A stretch of DNA of 46,758 nt, taken from positions 12,716 through 59,473 of the forward strand of contig DJET01000035.1 of the NCBI GenBank assembly GCA_002431945.1, in the 5' to 3' direction. Positions 1-7,433 of this stretch are shown one piece after another. Source of the stretch: Ruminococcaceae bacterium UBA5891. Lineage in GTDB: Bacteria > Bacillota > Clostridia > Oscillospirales > Acutalibacteraceae. The position numbers and the translations under genes were made by a program. Under the pieces are notes generated by a model, which worked only from the letters and a program-made list of their open reading frames with translations, searched no databases and was not told where the DNA came from. The first letter of the stretch is position 1. Each line of letters opens with the position of its first letter.

Positions 1-9
1 CTTCTACCG

Positions 10-1263
10 TCATTTACCGTCGCCCTCCTTATATAAGGGACATTTTGCCCCGCAGGATCTGTTTCTTACCGAGTCTTCGGCAAACGCGCGGCAGTTAGGC
101 GCTCCGCACGCGCCGCAGTCAATACCGGGTAAGGTATCGCGCAGCTTTTGAATATCCGCCATCATACGCATTGATTCAGCCATACTGTCGCTGAGTCTGG
201 AAATTGGGTGATAAGTAGGTATTTCGTTGAAAATGTAGCTTTCGGGAATATAGCTTTCTTCCTTTGAAAGAAAGTTTTGCGAAACGGGCAAATATCTTCT
301 TAACGTTTGCAGCCGCGCCTTTGCTATAAAGGGGTTTTGCATTGTCATAACCCCGCCTACGCAGCCGCCCGAACACGCGTTAAGCTCAATAAATTCAAGC
401 GACGGTATATTGCCGTTTTCCACCTGATCGAGCACCCGTATCACGTTTTCAATTCCGTCCGCTGCCAAATAGCTTTCGTTGAATATTGCGGTAGCCTCGC
501 CGCCGGTGCTTGCCCAGCCAATGCCTATCATACCCGAATTTGAAAGCGACTTTACATCTGCTTTAGGCTGCATTTTCGCTATAAGCTGAAAGTAAATATC
601 GTTAATTGATACCACCGTATCAACCTGACTTTTATAGCCTGCAAACCCGTTTTTTACATAGCTTACCTTTGCGGGACAGGGCGAAATAAAGCAAACGCCT
701 ATTTCTTCGTCCGATAATTCGGGGTGCTCCCGCTTTGCCTTTTTGCGGGCAAGCTTAGCCGCAATTTCCATTGGCGGCAGCATATGTATAATATTATCGG
801 TAAGGGACGGAAAGCGTAAGCCTATAAGCCTTATAACAACGGGGCACGCCGAGCTTATAGCCGGTTTTTTAACCCCCTCGGTTTTAAGGTAAAGCCTTGT
901 GTACGCGCTAACGAGTTCCGCCGCGGCGGAAACCTCAAACACATCGTCAAACCCAATTTTAAGCAGACCGTCAAGCACATAGTCAACGTCTTCTAAATTA
1001 TCGAATTGACCGTATAAAGAAGGCGCGGGCAATGCGATTTTCCACTTGAATTTATCCATTGCCGAGAGCTTTTCGCAAACCGCCTTTTTCGCGTTATGCG
1101 GGCATACCCTTATACATTCGCCGCAGTCTATACAGCGGTCTGGGTTTATTGAAGCGTGGCCGCCGCGTATTCTTATTGCCTCAGTCGGGCAGTGCTTTAA
1201 GCACGCGGTGCAGCCGCTGCACTTTTTTTCGTCAAGGTAAACCGAATGCTCATATTTGTTCAT
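10..1263 (-). CDS. FeFe-hydrogenase-like iron-sulfur protein
   Basis: The 417-residue product starts with two 4Fe-4S ferredoxin motifs (C15, C18, C21, C25 and C44, C47, C50, C54). An iron-hydrogenase large-subunit domain follows. Its three H-cluster loops are recognisable but divergent: the first is SSACP rather than TSCCP (C140), the second is PCPAK (C196), and the third is CSGGC (C297, C301) without the usual GGGQP tail. The C-terminus is a further Fe-S domain with C383, C386, C391 and C404/C408. This layout resembles the sensory or uncharacterised hydrogenase-like proteins of Clostridia more than a catalytic Hyd enzyme. The ATG is preceded by AGGTG at about 6 nt. It is the last visible gene of a cluster with a NuoE-like protein, and the cluster may continue left of the window. 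Whether it turns over hydrogen cannot be told from sequence. Confidence 0.87.
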   Translation of the reverse strand: MNKYEHSVYLDEKKCSGCTACLKHCPTEAIRIRGGHASINPDRCIDCGECIRVCPHNAKKAVCEKLSAMDKFKWKIALPAPSLYGQFDNLEDVDYVLDGLLKIGFDDVFEVSAAAELVSAYTRLYLKTEGVKKPAISSACPVVIRLIGLRFPSLTDNIIHMLPPMEIAAKLARKKAKREHPELSDEEIGVCFISPCPAKVSYVKNGFAGYKSQVDTVVSINDIYFQLIAKMQPKADVKSLSNSGMIGIGWASTGGEATAIFNESYLAADGIENVIRVLDQVENGNIPSLEFIELNACSGGCVGGVMTMQNPFIAKARLQTLRRYLPVSQNFLSKEESYIPESYIFNEIPTYHPISRLSDSMAESMRMMADIQKLRDTLPGIDCGACGAPNCRAFAEDSVRNRSCGAKCPLYKEGDGK

Positions 1264-1287
1264 CTGAACACCTGCCGAAAATATTAT

Positions 1288-1710
1288 TTAAAGCATAACC
1301 TTCATTGTAATGTCCGTACCCACGCCCACCGTAGAGCTTATCTCCATACTGTCGGTATAGCGTTTCATATTCGGAAGTCCCATTCCCGCGCCGAAGCCTA
1401 AGGAACGTATCTGATCAGACGCAGTGGAGTACCCCTCCTGCATGGCCCGCTCAATATCTTTAATTCCGGGACCTTTATCGTGCAGGAATATTTCAATACA
1501 GTTTTCATTCACAGTAACGTCGGCCTCGCCGCCGCCCGCGTGAATTACCATATTTATTTCGCCCTCGTACATTGCAATGGAAACCCTGCGTATTATTTCG
1601 GGCGGAAGCCCTAATTGCCTTAAATTTTTCTTAACCTGAACCGAGGCCTTACCTGCCGATGTAAAATCCTCGCCGTCAACGTCAAAATGAAATTTTAAAG
1701 CTTCAGGCAT
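1288..1710 (-). CDS. RsbW-like ATP-binding protein (HATPase)
   Basis: This 140-residue single-domain GHKL ATPase resembles anti-sigma regulatory factor kinases such as RsbW and SpoIIAB. The N-box is E49-x-E51-x-N53, the G1 box is DKGPG at 78-82, and the glycine-rich G2 box (GFGAGMG) is near 105-111. There is no transmembrane or sensor region. It overlaps the upstream DRTGG gene by 8 nt and has an AAGG-type ribosome binding site inside that gene's end, so the two are probably translationally coupled. Homologues recur next to NuoE and hydrogenase genes in Clostridia, where their role is unknown. The location suggests phospho-regulation of the redox module rather than stress sigma control; that is inference. 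Confidence 0.85.
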   Translation of the reverse strand: MPEALKFHFDVDGEDFTSAGKASVQVKKNLRQLGLPPEIIRRVSIAMYEGEINMVIHAGGGEADVTVNENCIEIFLHDKGPGIKDIERAMQEGYSTASDQIRSLGFGAGMGLPNMKRYTDSMEISSTVGVGTDITMKVML

Positions 1711-2059
1711 TTCTTACCTTGTTTCCTACAAGACCGTTGCTGTAAAGAAGACCGCACGCCTCGTACATTCTTTTATCGGTAGCAAGCATTACTATGCCGC
1801 AATCCTTAGCCAGCTCAATCATTTCGGCAGTAGGCATTTTGGAACGTACAAACACTATACAGTTCATATCCATCATTTCGGCGGTTCTTACAACCTGTAA
1901 ATTAACAAGCCCCGTAAGCAGCACCGCCTGATCCTTTACATACGCCAGCACATCGCTCATCATATCGCTGCCGCAGGCGGAATAAACATGACGTGAAAGC
2001 CCGTCCTCGCAGCAGATGACCTTTGCGCCCAGCAAATCTCTTATAGTACCGATCTTCAT
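1703..2059 (-). CDS. DRTGG domain protein
   Basis: The 118-residue protein matches the small free-standing DRTGG-domain family. This domain was named from regulatory segments in phosphotransacetylase and CBS-type proteins, and its function is not established. It begins MKIGTIRDLLGAKVIC, a typical opening for the family, and carries a central VLLTGL segment. It lies 22 nt downstream of the NuoE-like gene and overlaps the RsbW-like ATPase gene by 8 nt. It is therefore likely a regulatory partner of the hydrogenase-like module. No catalytic residues are evident. Confidence 0.8.
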   Translation of the reverse strand: MKIGTIRDLLGAKVICCEDGLSRHVYSACGSDMMSDVLAYVKDQAVLLTGLVNLQVVRTAEMMDMNCIVFVRSKMPTAEMIELAKDCGIVMLATDKRMYEACGLLYSNGLVGNKVRNA

Positions 2060-2081
2060 ATGCGGAGTATCCTTTCAGGAT

Positions 2082-2585
2082 TTATTTACCGAAGCCGTAT
2101 TTTTCAAGTATTCCGTCAACATCGTCTACGGTAAGTCTGCCGTAAACCTCGTCGTTAACGGTAAGTACGGGAGCCAAGCCGCAAGCGCCTATACAGCGGC
2201 AGGCGGTAAGCGAAAATCTGCCGTCCTCCGTGCATTCGTCCGCACCGATGCCCAAGCGTTCGCTGAGCTTATTGAAAATATCGCCCGAACCCTTAACATA
2301 GCACGCCGTACCGAGACAGACAGATATGTTGTATTCCCCCTTGGGTGAAAGCGAAAACTGTGCGTAAAACGTAGAAACGCCGTATACCTTTTCAAGCGGT
2401 ACGTCCATTCCCTCGGCTATCATTTCCTGAACCTCCATAGGCAGGTAGCCGTAAACGTCCTGCGCCTGCTGCATAACTGCCATCAAAAGACTTTTATCGT
2501 GCTTGTTGGCTTCAATTATTTCACGCAGCTTTTTTTCCTGTTCAGCTGTTCCCTTAAAGGGAAGCTTACTGATCTTTTTTTGCAT
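2082..2585 (-). CDS. NuoE-like [2Fe-2S] subunit
   Basis: The 167-residue thioredoxin-like ferredoxin belongs to the 24-kDa NADH dehydrogenase subunit family (NuoE/HndA/HydC type). The four cluster ligands are in the family pattern C90-x4-C95 and C131-x3-C135. The N-terminal helical domain is intact, so length is normal. It is the first gene of the cluster and usually feeds electrons between NAD(P)H-oxidising and hydrogenase subunits; no NuoF partner is visible in the window. Two starts are adjacent: ATG at 2585 and TTG at 2588. I prefer the ATG, which sits 9 nt after AGGAGG. Confidence 0.9.
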   Translation of the reverse strand: MQKKISKLPFKGTAEQEKKLREIIEANKHDKSLLMAVMQQAQDVYGYLPMEVQEMIAEGMDVPLEKVYGVSTFYAQFSLSPKGEYNISVCLGTACYVKGSGDIFNKLSERLGIGADECTEDGRFSLTACRCIGACGLAPVLTVNDEVYGRLTVDDVDGILEKYGFGK

Positions 2586-2653
2586 CAATCGAATCCTCCT
2601 TCGATAAATTCTATGCGGACGGCACCCGTCATAATACGACAGTATGTGTCAAT

Positions 2654-2671
2654 CTACATATACCTATGTAG
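2654..2671. repeat. Inverted repeat, candidate operator
   Basis: CTACATA and TATGTAG are perfect 7-bp arms separated by 4 nt. They lie immediately downstream of the candidate -10 of the redox cluster, a position typical of a repressor site. It does not resemble the Rex consensus (TTGTTAA-N4-TTAACAA), and no regulator is assigned. Confidence 0.4.
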
Positions 2672-2698
2672 TATAACATATATTATCAAATTTGAAAA
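2670..2698 (-). promoter_or_regulatory. Candidate promoter of the NuoE/hydrogenase-like cluster
   Basis: On the minus strand a TATACT (2670-2675) with an upstream TG (extended -10) lies 17 nt after TTTTCA (2693-2698). This is a moderate SigA match about 85 nt upstream of the NuoE-like start. The adjacent palindrome at 2654-2671 overlaps the -10 end and the predicted start point. Confidence 0.4.
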
Positions 2699-2779
2699 GT
2701 CTTTTTCGATAATTTTTTAACGAAATTACGAAGAATTTTTAATTTAATTTAAACCAAATTTGTTTTTTCGGTGAAAATA

Positions 2780-2808
2780 TTGAAAAAGAGCGACTGTTGT
2801 AGTATAAT
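2780..2808 (+). promoter_or_regulatory. SigA promoter of the solute-binding lipoprotein gene
   Basis: TTGAAA (2780-2785) and a perfect TATAAT (2803-2808) are separated by 17 nt. Transcription should begin near 2815, which rules out an in-frame ATG at 2811 as the start of the downstream gene. Confidence 0.8.
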
Positions 2809-2837
2809 AAATGAAATTTCTTTCTTCGAGGTTTACG

Positions 2838-4322
2838 ATGAAACTGATAATAAAGCTTTCGGCGATTATAACCGCTCTTGCCCTGCTTATCGTTACGGCA
2901 GGCTGCAGCGACAGTTATCAGGACGCCGTTATATATTTTGAAATTCCCGAAAAGCCGTTTACCTTTGATCCGCAAACCGCCTCAAGCGATTCCGAGCTTG
3001 CGGTAACGGCAAATATATATGAAGGTCTGCTTCGTAAAAACGCCAGCGGAGCTATTGTATGCGGTATGGCGGCAAATTTCTCAAAACAGGGCCTTACCTA
3101 TACCTTTACATTAAGGGATAACGCCGAATGGAGCGACGGTACGCCCGTTACCGCGGCGGATTTTGTGTTCGGGCTTCGCCGCGCGGTGCAGCCCGAAACC
3201 AAGGCGCCGTTTGCCTCGCGCCTTTTTGCAATTGAAAATGCAGAGCAGATATATAACGGCAAGCTTTCGCCCGAAAGCTTAGGCGTTTCGGCGCCCGACG
3301 AAAAAACCGTAATTATAAAGCTCTGCCGCGAGGACGATAAATTTGAAGAATCCCTCACAACCTCTGTTGCAATGCCGTGCAACGAAGAATTTTTCGGCAA
3401 ATGCGGCGGAAAGTACGGGCTTACGTTAGATACGGTGATTTCGTGCGGCAGCTATATGCTCACTCGCTGGAAAAAAGACCCGTTTGCACTCAGAATTAAA
3501 AACAATACGCATTATAACGGCACGTTTAAGCCCAAAAATTCCGCGGTTTACATTACCGCTTCCGAGGATAAGACCGCAATAGAGCGGCTTACGGAAAACG
3601 GAGCGGACATTGCCTTTATTGATTCCTCGCTTACCGATACAGCCGTTAAAAACGGGCTTAAAACCGCCGAATACTGCAATATTTGCTGGTTTCTTACAAT
3701 GAATTCCGAATTGCCCGCGGCTCTTCGCAAATCGCTTGCAATGCTTATAGGACCGGAGGTTTACGGTAAAAGCCTTAAATCGGGTTACTCTGCCGCAACG
3801 TCTGTTTTTCCGCCTGCAGTGCTTAAAAGCCCCGACGGCACGGGAATGACCGCTTATAACTTAGCGGCCGGAAAAGAGCTGTTTATAAAAGAGGTTTCAA
3901 AGCTTGAGGATAAAAAATTCCCTGCCGACATAAGGCTTTACTATTATGACAACGGCGTTATAAAGCCCGTTATTACCGATATTGTAGGGCACTGGCAAAA
4001 TAATCTCGGCGCTTTTATAAATATTGAGGCTGCCCAAAATGTTGATAATTTAACATCGGAGCTTAAAAACCAAACGCTTACAATGGCGGTATTCCCCATT
4101 CGCGCCGAAAGTGATGTTTTAAGCGAATATCTTGAAAACTTTTCCGCCGTTTCGGGCAACAGCGTTTCGGAAATACAAAGCAATATTTTAAAGGGAAGCA
4201 ATATTTTCCCCCTGCTTTTCCAAAACACCTCTATTGCCTACTCTTCCGCTTTAAGCGACGTTGCAACCGCTTTGGGCAACGGATATATAGATTTTTCATT
4301 TATTGTAAAAACAGAGTCATAA
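2838..4322 (+). CDS. Family 5 extracellular solute-binding lipoprotein (OppA-like)
   Basis: The 494-residue protein has a lipoprotein signal: K2/K6, a hydrophobic stretch, and a lipobox VTAGC with the lipidated Cys at residue 23. The mature part carries hallmarks of peptide/nickel-type binding proteins, such as FDPQTASSDSE near the N-terminus and LRDNAEWSDGTPVTAADFVF. It would sit on the outer face of the membrane and deliver oligopeptides or similar ligands to an ABC permease. No permease or ATPase gene lies nearby, so it is an orphan here. The start at 2838 is chosen because GAGG lies 6 nt upstream and the ATG at 2811 precedes the predicted transcription start. Ligand unknown. Confidence 0.9.
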   Translation: MKLIIKLSAIITALALLIVTAGCSDSYQDAVIYFEIPEKPFTFDPQTASSDSELAVTANIYEGLLRKNASGAIVCGMAANFSKQGLTYTFTLRDNAEWSDGTPVTAADFVFGLRRAVQPETKAPFASRLFAIENAEQIYNGKLSPESLGVSAPDEKTVIIKLCREDDKFEESLTTSVAMPCNEEFFGKCGGKYGLTLDTVISCGSYMLTRWKKDPFALRIKNNTHYNGTFKPKNSAVYITASEDKTAIERLTENGADIAFIDSSLTDTAVKNGLKTAEYCNICWFLTMNSELPAALRKSLAMLIGPEVYGKSLKSGYSAATSVFPPAVLKSPDGTGMTAYNLAAGKELFIKEVSKLEDKKFPADIRLYYYDNGVIKPVITDIVGHWQNNLGAFINIEAAQNVDNLTSELKNQTLTMAVFPIRAESDVLSEYLENFSAVSGNSVSEIQSNILKGSNIFPLLFQNTSIAYSSALSDVATALGNGYIDFSFIVKTES

Positions 4323-4360
4323 AATCAATCGCCGTGTGATCACACGGCGATTGATTTTAT
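4319..4360. terminator. Bidirectional terminator, 42-bp perfect palindrome
   Basis: The sequence is a perfect palindrome of 21 + 21 bp that includes the last bases of the lipoprotein stop codon. Its core is CGCCGTGTGATCACACGGCG, flanked by A-rich and T-rich arms that serve as U-tracts in both directions. It separates two convergent genes. Confidence 0.85.
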
Positions 4361-4370
4361 ATATTTATAT

Positions 4371-5855
4371 TTAATTATGGTAAAGCTTTTTGGTTTGATA
4401 ATTCGGCTCGCAGGTCATATTTACGCCAAGCTTTCTGAACACCTGATCGTCCACGCGCGCCAAAATAACGCTTGAGTGCGCCTCTGTACCCCTTAACTGC
4501 TTAACGGTATCAAGCGCCTTTTTTGCCATATCGCTTGTTGCCGCGCATATTGAAAGTGCGGTAAGCACCTCGTCTGTATGAAGACGCGGATTATGGTTGC
4601 CCATAATTTCTGTTTTAAGGCGCTGTATCGGCTCTATTACAGACGGCGATATTAAATCGATATTATCGGGTATGCCGGCAAGAATTTTAAGAGTGTTTAA
4701 AAGCATCGCCGCCGCAGGACCTAAAAGGCTTGAGGTTTTGCCGGTTACTATTCTGCCGTTTGCAAGCTCTATCGCAACGGCGGGCGCTCCCGTTATTTCC
4801 GCTTTATCAAGCGCCGCCTTTACAACAGGCCTGTCTGCAGCGGTAACCCCCGCCTGATTCATTAAAAGCTCGATTTTCGAAACGTCGCTTTGCTCGGCAA
4901 GCCCCTGCCTTACGCTTACCAAAGCCGCATAATAGCGGCGTATTATTTCCTGCTTTGCGGCGCAGCGCACGGCTTCGTCGTCCACAATGCCGTAGCCCGC
5001 CATATTAACGCCCATATCGGTGGGGCTTTTATAAGGCGATTCGCCCAAAATTCCTTCAAGCATAGCGTTAAGCACGGGAAATATCTCGATATCCCTGTTA
5101 TAATTTACGGTTGTTTTGCCGTATGCTTCAAGGTGGAACGGATCTATCATATTAACATCGTTAAGATCTGCGGTTGCCGCCTCGTACGCTATATTTACTG
5201 GGTGCTTAAGCGGAATATTCCAAATAGGGAACGTTTCAAATTTGGCATAGCCCGCTTTAATACCGCGCTTATGCTCGTGGTAAAGCTGGGATAAGCAGGT
5301 CGCCATTTTCCCGCTGCCGGGACCCGGTGCCGTAACAACAACAAGCTTTCTCTCGGTTTTAATGTAATCGTTTTTGCCGAAGCCCTCTTCGCTTATTATA
5401 TACGGTATGTTAGAGGGATAATCCTTTATCGGATAATGGCGATATACCTTAACCCCTAACTTTTTAAGGCGGTTTTCAAACGCTTCGGCAAGCGGCTGAC
5501 CAGTATAACGCGTTATAACCACGCTGCCAACGTAAAGACCTATGCCCCTGAACGCGTCTATAAGCCTTAGGGTATCAAGATCATATGTAATGCCGAGATC
5601 GCCGCGGCGCTTGTTTTTTTCAATTGCGTCGGCATTTATCGCTATTACTATTTCGGCGTCGTCCTTAAGCTCCAACAGCATTTTAACCTTGGCGTCCGGC
5701 TCAAAGCCCGGCAAAACGCGCGCGGCATGATAATCGTCAAACAGCTTTCCGCCGAATTCCATATAAAGCTTTCCGCCGAACATAGCTATACGGTCGCGTA
5801 TGTTTTTAGATTGCAGTTCTATATAATTTTTATTGTCAAATCCTGTTTTTTTCAT
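4371..5855 (-). CDS. DUF1846 family protein
   Basis: The 494-residue protein is a full-length member of the DUF1846 (COG4868) family, widespread in Firmicutes and of unknown function. Characteristic segments include the N-terminal GFDNKNYIELQSKNI, and a central VVTAPGPGSGKMATCLSQLY that resembles a phosphate-binding loop. There is no signal peptide or transmembrane segment, so it is cytosolic. The ATG at 5855 follows GGAGAG by 4 nt. The gene overlaps the WYL regulator by 20 nt and closes the comEC-holA operon before the palindromic terminator. A nucleotide-dependent activity is suggested by the GPGSGK loop but not shown. Confidence 0.9.
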   Translation of the reverse strand: MKKTGFDNKNYIELQSKNIRDRIAMFGGKLYMEFGGKLFDDYHAARVLPGFEPDAKVKMLLELKDDAEIVIAINADAIEKNKRRGDLGITYDLDTLRLIDAFRGIGLYVGSVVITRYTGQPLAEAFENRLKKLGVKVYRHYPIKDYPSNIPYIISEEGFGKNDYIKTERKLVVVTAPGPGSGKMATCLSQLYHEHKRGIKAGYAKFETFPIWNIPLKHPVNIAYEAATADLNDVNMIDPFHLEAYGKTTVNYNRDIEIFPVLNAMLEGILGESPYKSPTDMGVNMAGYGIVDDEAVRCAAKQEIIRRYYAALVSVRQGLAEQSDVSKIELLMNQAGVTAADRPVVKAALDKAEITGAPAVAIELANGRIVTGKTSSLLGPAAAMLLNTLKILAGIPDNIDLISPSVIEPIQRLKTEIMGNHNPRLHTDEVLTALSICAATSDMAKKALDTVKQLRGTEAHSSVILARVDDQVFRKLGVNMTCEPNYQTKKLYHN

Positions 5856-6861
5856 AGTTCTCTCCGTTTTCGTATTTCTTTTGTACTTCCTTTGCCCTGT
5901 TTACAGTCATATCTATAAGCTCCGGCGGCGAAAGTACCCTTATTTTATCACCGAAGCTTATTATCCACGTAACAAGCGCGTCCGAAAGCGCGGCTTTAAC
6001 CGTAAAGCAAAATTCGTCGTCCGTTACGTTTTTTATAAATATATTTTCGCCGAATCTGTCCGCCGCCTGCTCTGTCATAGTCTTTTTGCAGCACAGCTCC
6101 ACATCGCAGAGCCTGCCGCCGTACATACTGAAAAGCCCCGCGGTATAATCCGAAACGTCAAAATAATCGCTGTATTTGCTGACAAATGAAAAATGCCGCT
6201 GCTTTTCATCGGTTTTATTTACCTTTTTCATTCTGTCAAGGCGAAGATGAATTAAATTATCGTATTTTTCGTAATTGCCTATAACGTAATAATGATCGTC
6301 CTGCCAGGTAAGCGCATACGGGCTTATTTTCATATGCTTTATGCTTTTTGAAAGCCTGCGGTCGTTTGTTAGGGTGCGGCTTACATAGTCAAATTCTATT
6401 TTAACCTTTTCCTTTATCGCCGCGCTTATATTATCTATACTGTAAAAAATCTCTTCATTATCGCACTTTGAAGACGGGGAAAACCAAACGCGCTTTTCGC
6501 GCTTTTCCCTGCTGCTTTCCGATAAAAAGAAATCAAGCTTTTCTATAAGGCTTCTTGTTTTAGAGGCGCTTATAAATTTTGCCGTCCGCACCGCGTCTGC
6601 AAGCAGATATATTTCAGGCTCTTCAAATTCGCGCGAGGCTAAAAACCAACCGCGCGGGTTACCGGATTTTATAATATCAAACCCGTAATCCGTAAGCGCC
6701 GCTATATCGGCGTAAACCGACTTCCGCTCGGCTGTAATTCCCCTTTTTTCAAGCTCGCCGCATATATATGCGGCGGTTACGGGGTGCTCCTCGTCGCTTT
6801 TTTCGCGCAGTATATCAAGAACATAAAGCGGTTTTAATCTTTGCCCGTATTTTCTTGCCAC
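5836..6861 (-). CDS. WYL-domain transcriptional regulator (YafY-like)
   Basis: The 341-residue protein has an N-terminal DeoR-type winged helix (about residues 8-70, including PVTAAYICGELEKRGI) and a central-to-C-terminal WYL domain (about 150-320). WYL domains bind nucleic acid or nucleotide ligands and often regulate DNA-damage or defence genes. The start is GTG at 6861 with only a weak ribosome binding site. The gene overlaps the Toprim gene by 28 nt and DUF1846 by 20 nt, so expression is probably coupled. Its target genes are not evident. Confidence 0.88.
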   Translation of the reverse strand: MARKYGQRLKPLYVLDILREKSDEEHPVTAAYICGELEKRGITAERKSVYADIAALTDYGFDIIKSGNPRGWFLASREFEEPEIYLLADAVRTAKFISASKTRSLIEKLDFFLSESSREKREKRVWFSPSSKCDNEEIFYSIDNISAAIKEKVKIEFDYVSRTLTNDRRLSKSIKHMKISPYALTWQDDHYYVIGNYEKYDNLIHLRLDRMKKVNKTDEKQRHFSFVSKYSDYFDVSDYTAGLFSMYGGRLCDVELCCKKTMTEQAADRFGENIFIKNVTDDEFCFTVKAALSDALVTWIISFGDKIRVLSPPELIDMTVNRAKEVQKKYENGENYEKNRI

Positions 6862-7433
6862 TTAACCGCCCTCTCTTTAAATTCCTCGTATGAAAACATT
6901 CCGTTCAGCAAATCAAGCATAGCCGAAGATGATAAATTATCCGGCATATTTATAAAACGCAAAAAGCTTTTCCGTTTTTCCGCGCTTTCCTTACAGCCGG
7001 AAAGCGAAAAGGAAAACATATCCGCCTTTGTTATTTTACGGCGGCTGTCCGTTTGTTCGCAAAACACGCCGCATTCAAAAAGCGCCTTTTCTATTATTTC
7101 GGGCGTCATACCCTCAACGCCCAGTATTCCCTCGCGCGAGGGTGCGTCCTTTCGCCTTTCCTTACCGCCGATACGCGGAACATAAACATTGATTATTTCC
7201 GCGTTTCCCGCAATTTTTTTAATATGCGCGCGGATAAGAGCGCCCGCCGAATCCGAATCGGTTATAACAATAACGCCGTTTTTTTGAGCCAGCGCCTTAA
7301 TAACGGCGCATTTTTCCTTATCCTTAAATATACCGAAGCCGTTTGTAGGAATAATTACCGCGTCTATAATATTGCAAAGCGTTATCTTATCATATTTGCC
7401 CTCAACTATTACCGGCTGTTTAAGCTTGATCAA
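6834..7433 (-). CDS. Toprim protein, RNase M5-like (DUF4093)
   Basis: The 199-residue product opens with KLKQPVIVEGKYDK and has DSDSAG further on, the conserved acidic motifs of the Toprim fold. The arrangement matches ribonuclease M5 and its Clostridial relatives that carry a C-terminal DUF4093. RNase M5 matures 5S rRNA precursors; this role is inferred from similarity. Start choice: the frame is open to a TTG at 7451, but TTG at 7433 has AAAGGGTG upstream and gives the family-typical N-terminus, overlapping holA by 14 nt. rnmV usually sits beside ksgA; here it lies between holA and a WYL regulator. Confidence 0.75.
   Translation of the reverse strand: MIKLKQPVIVEGKYDKITLCNIIDAVIIPTNGFGIFKDKEKCAVIKALAQKNGVIVITDSDSAGALIRAHIKKIAGNAEIINVYVPRIGGKERRKDAPSREGILGVEGMTPEIIEKALFECGVFCEQTDSRRKITKADMFSFSLSGCKESAEKRKSFLRFINMPDNLSSSAMLDLLNGMFSYEEFKERAVKWQENTGKD

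Noticed and set aside
2811..2837. ATG at 2811 as start of the solute-binding protein
   Set aside because: It lies only 2 nt after a perfect TATAAT, upstream of the expected transcription start; 2838 has a ribosome binding site and a normal lipoprotein signal.
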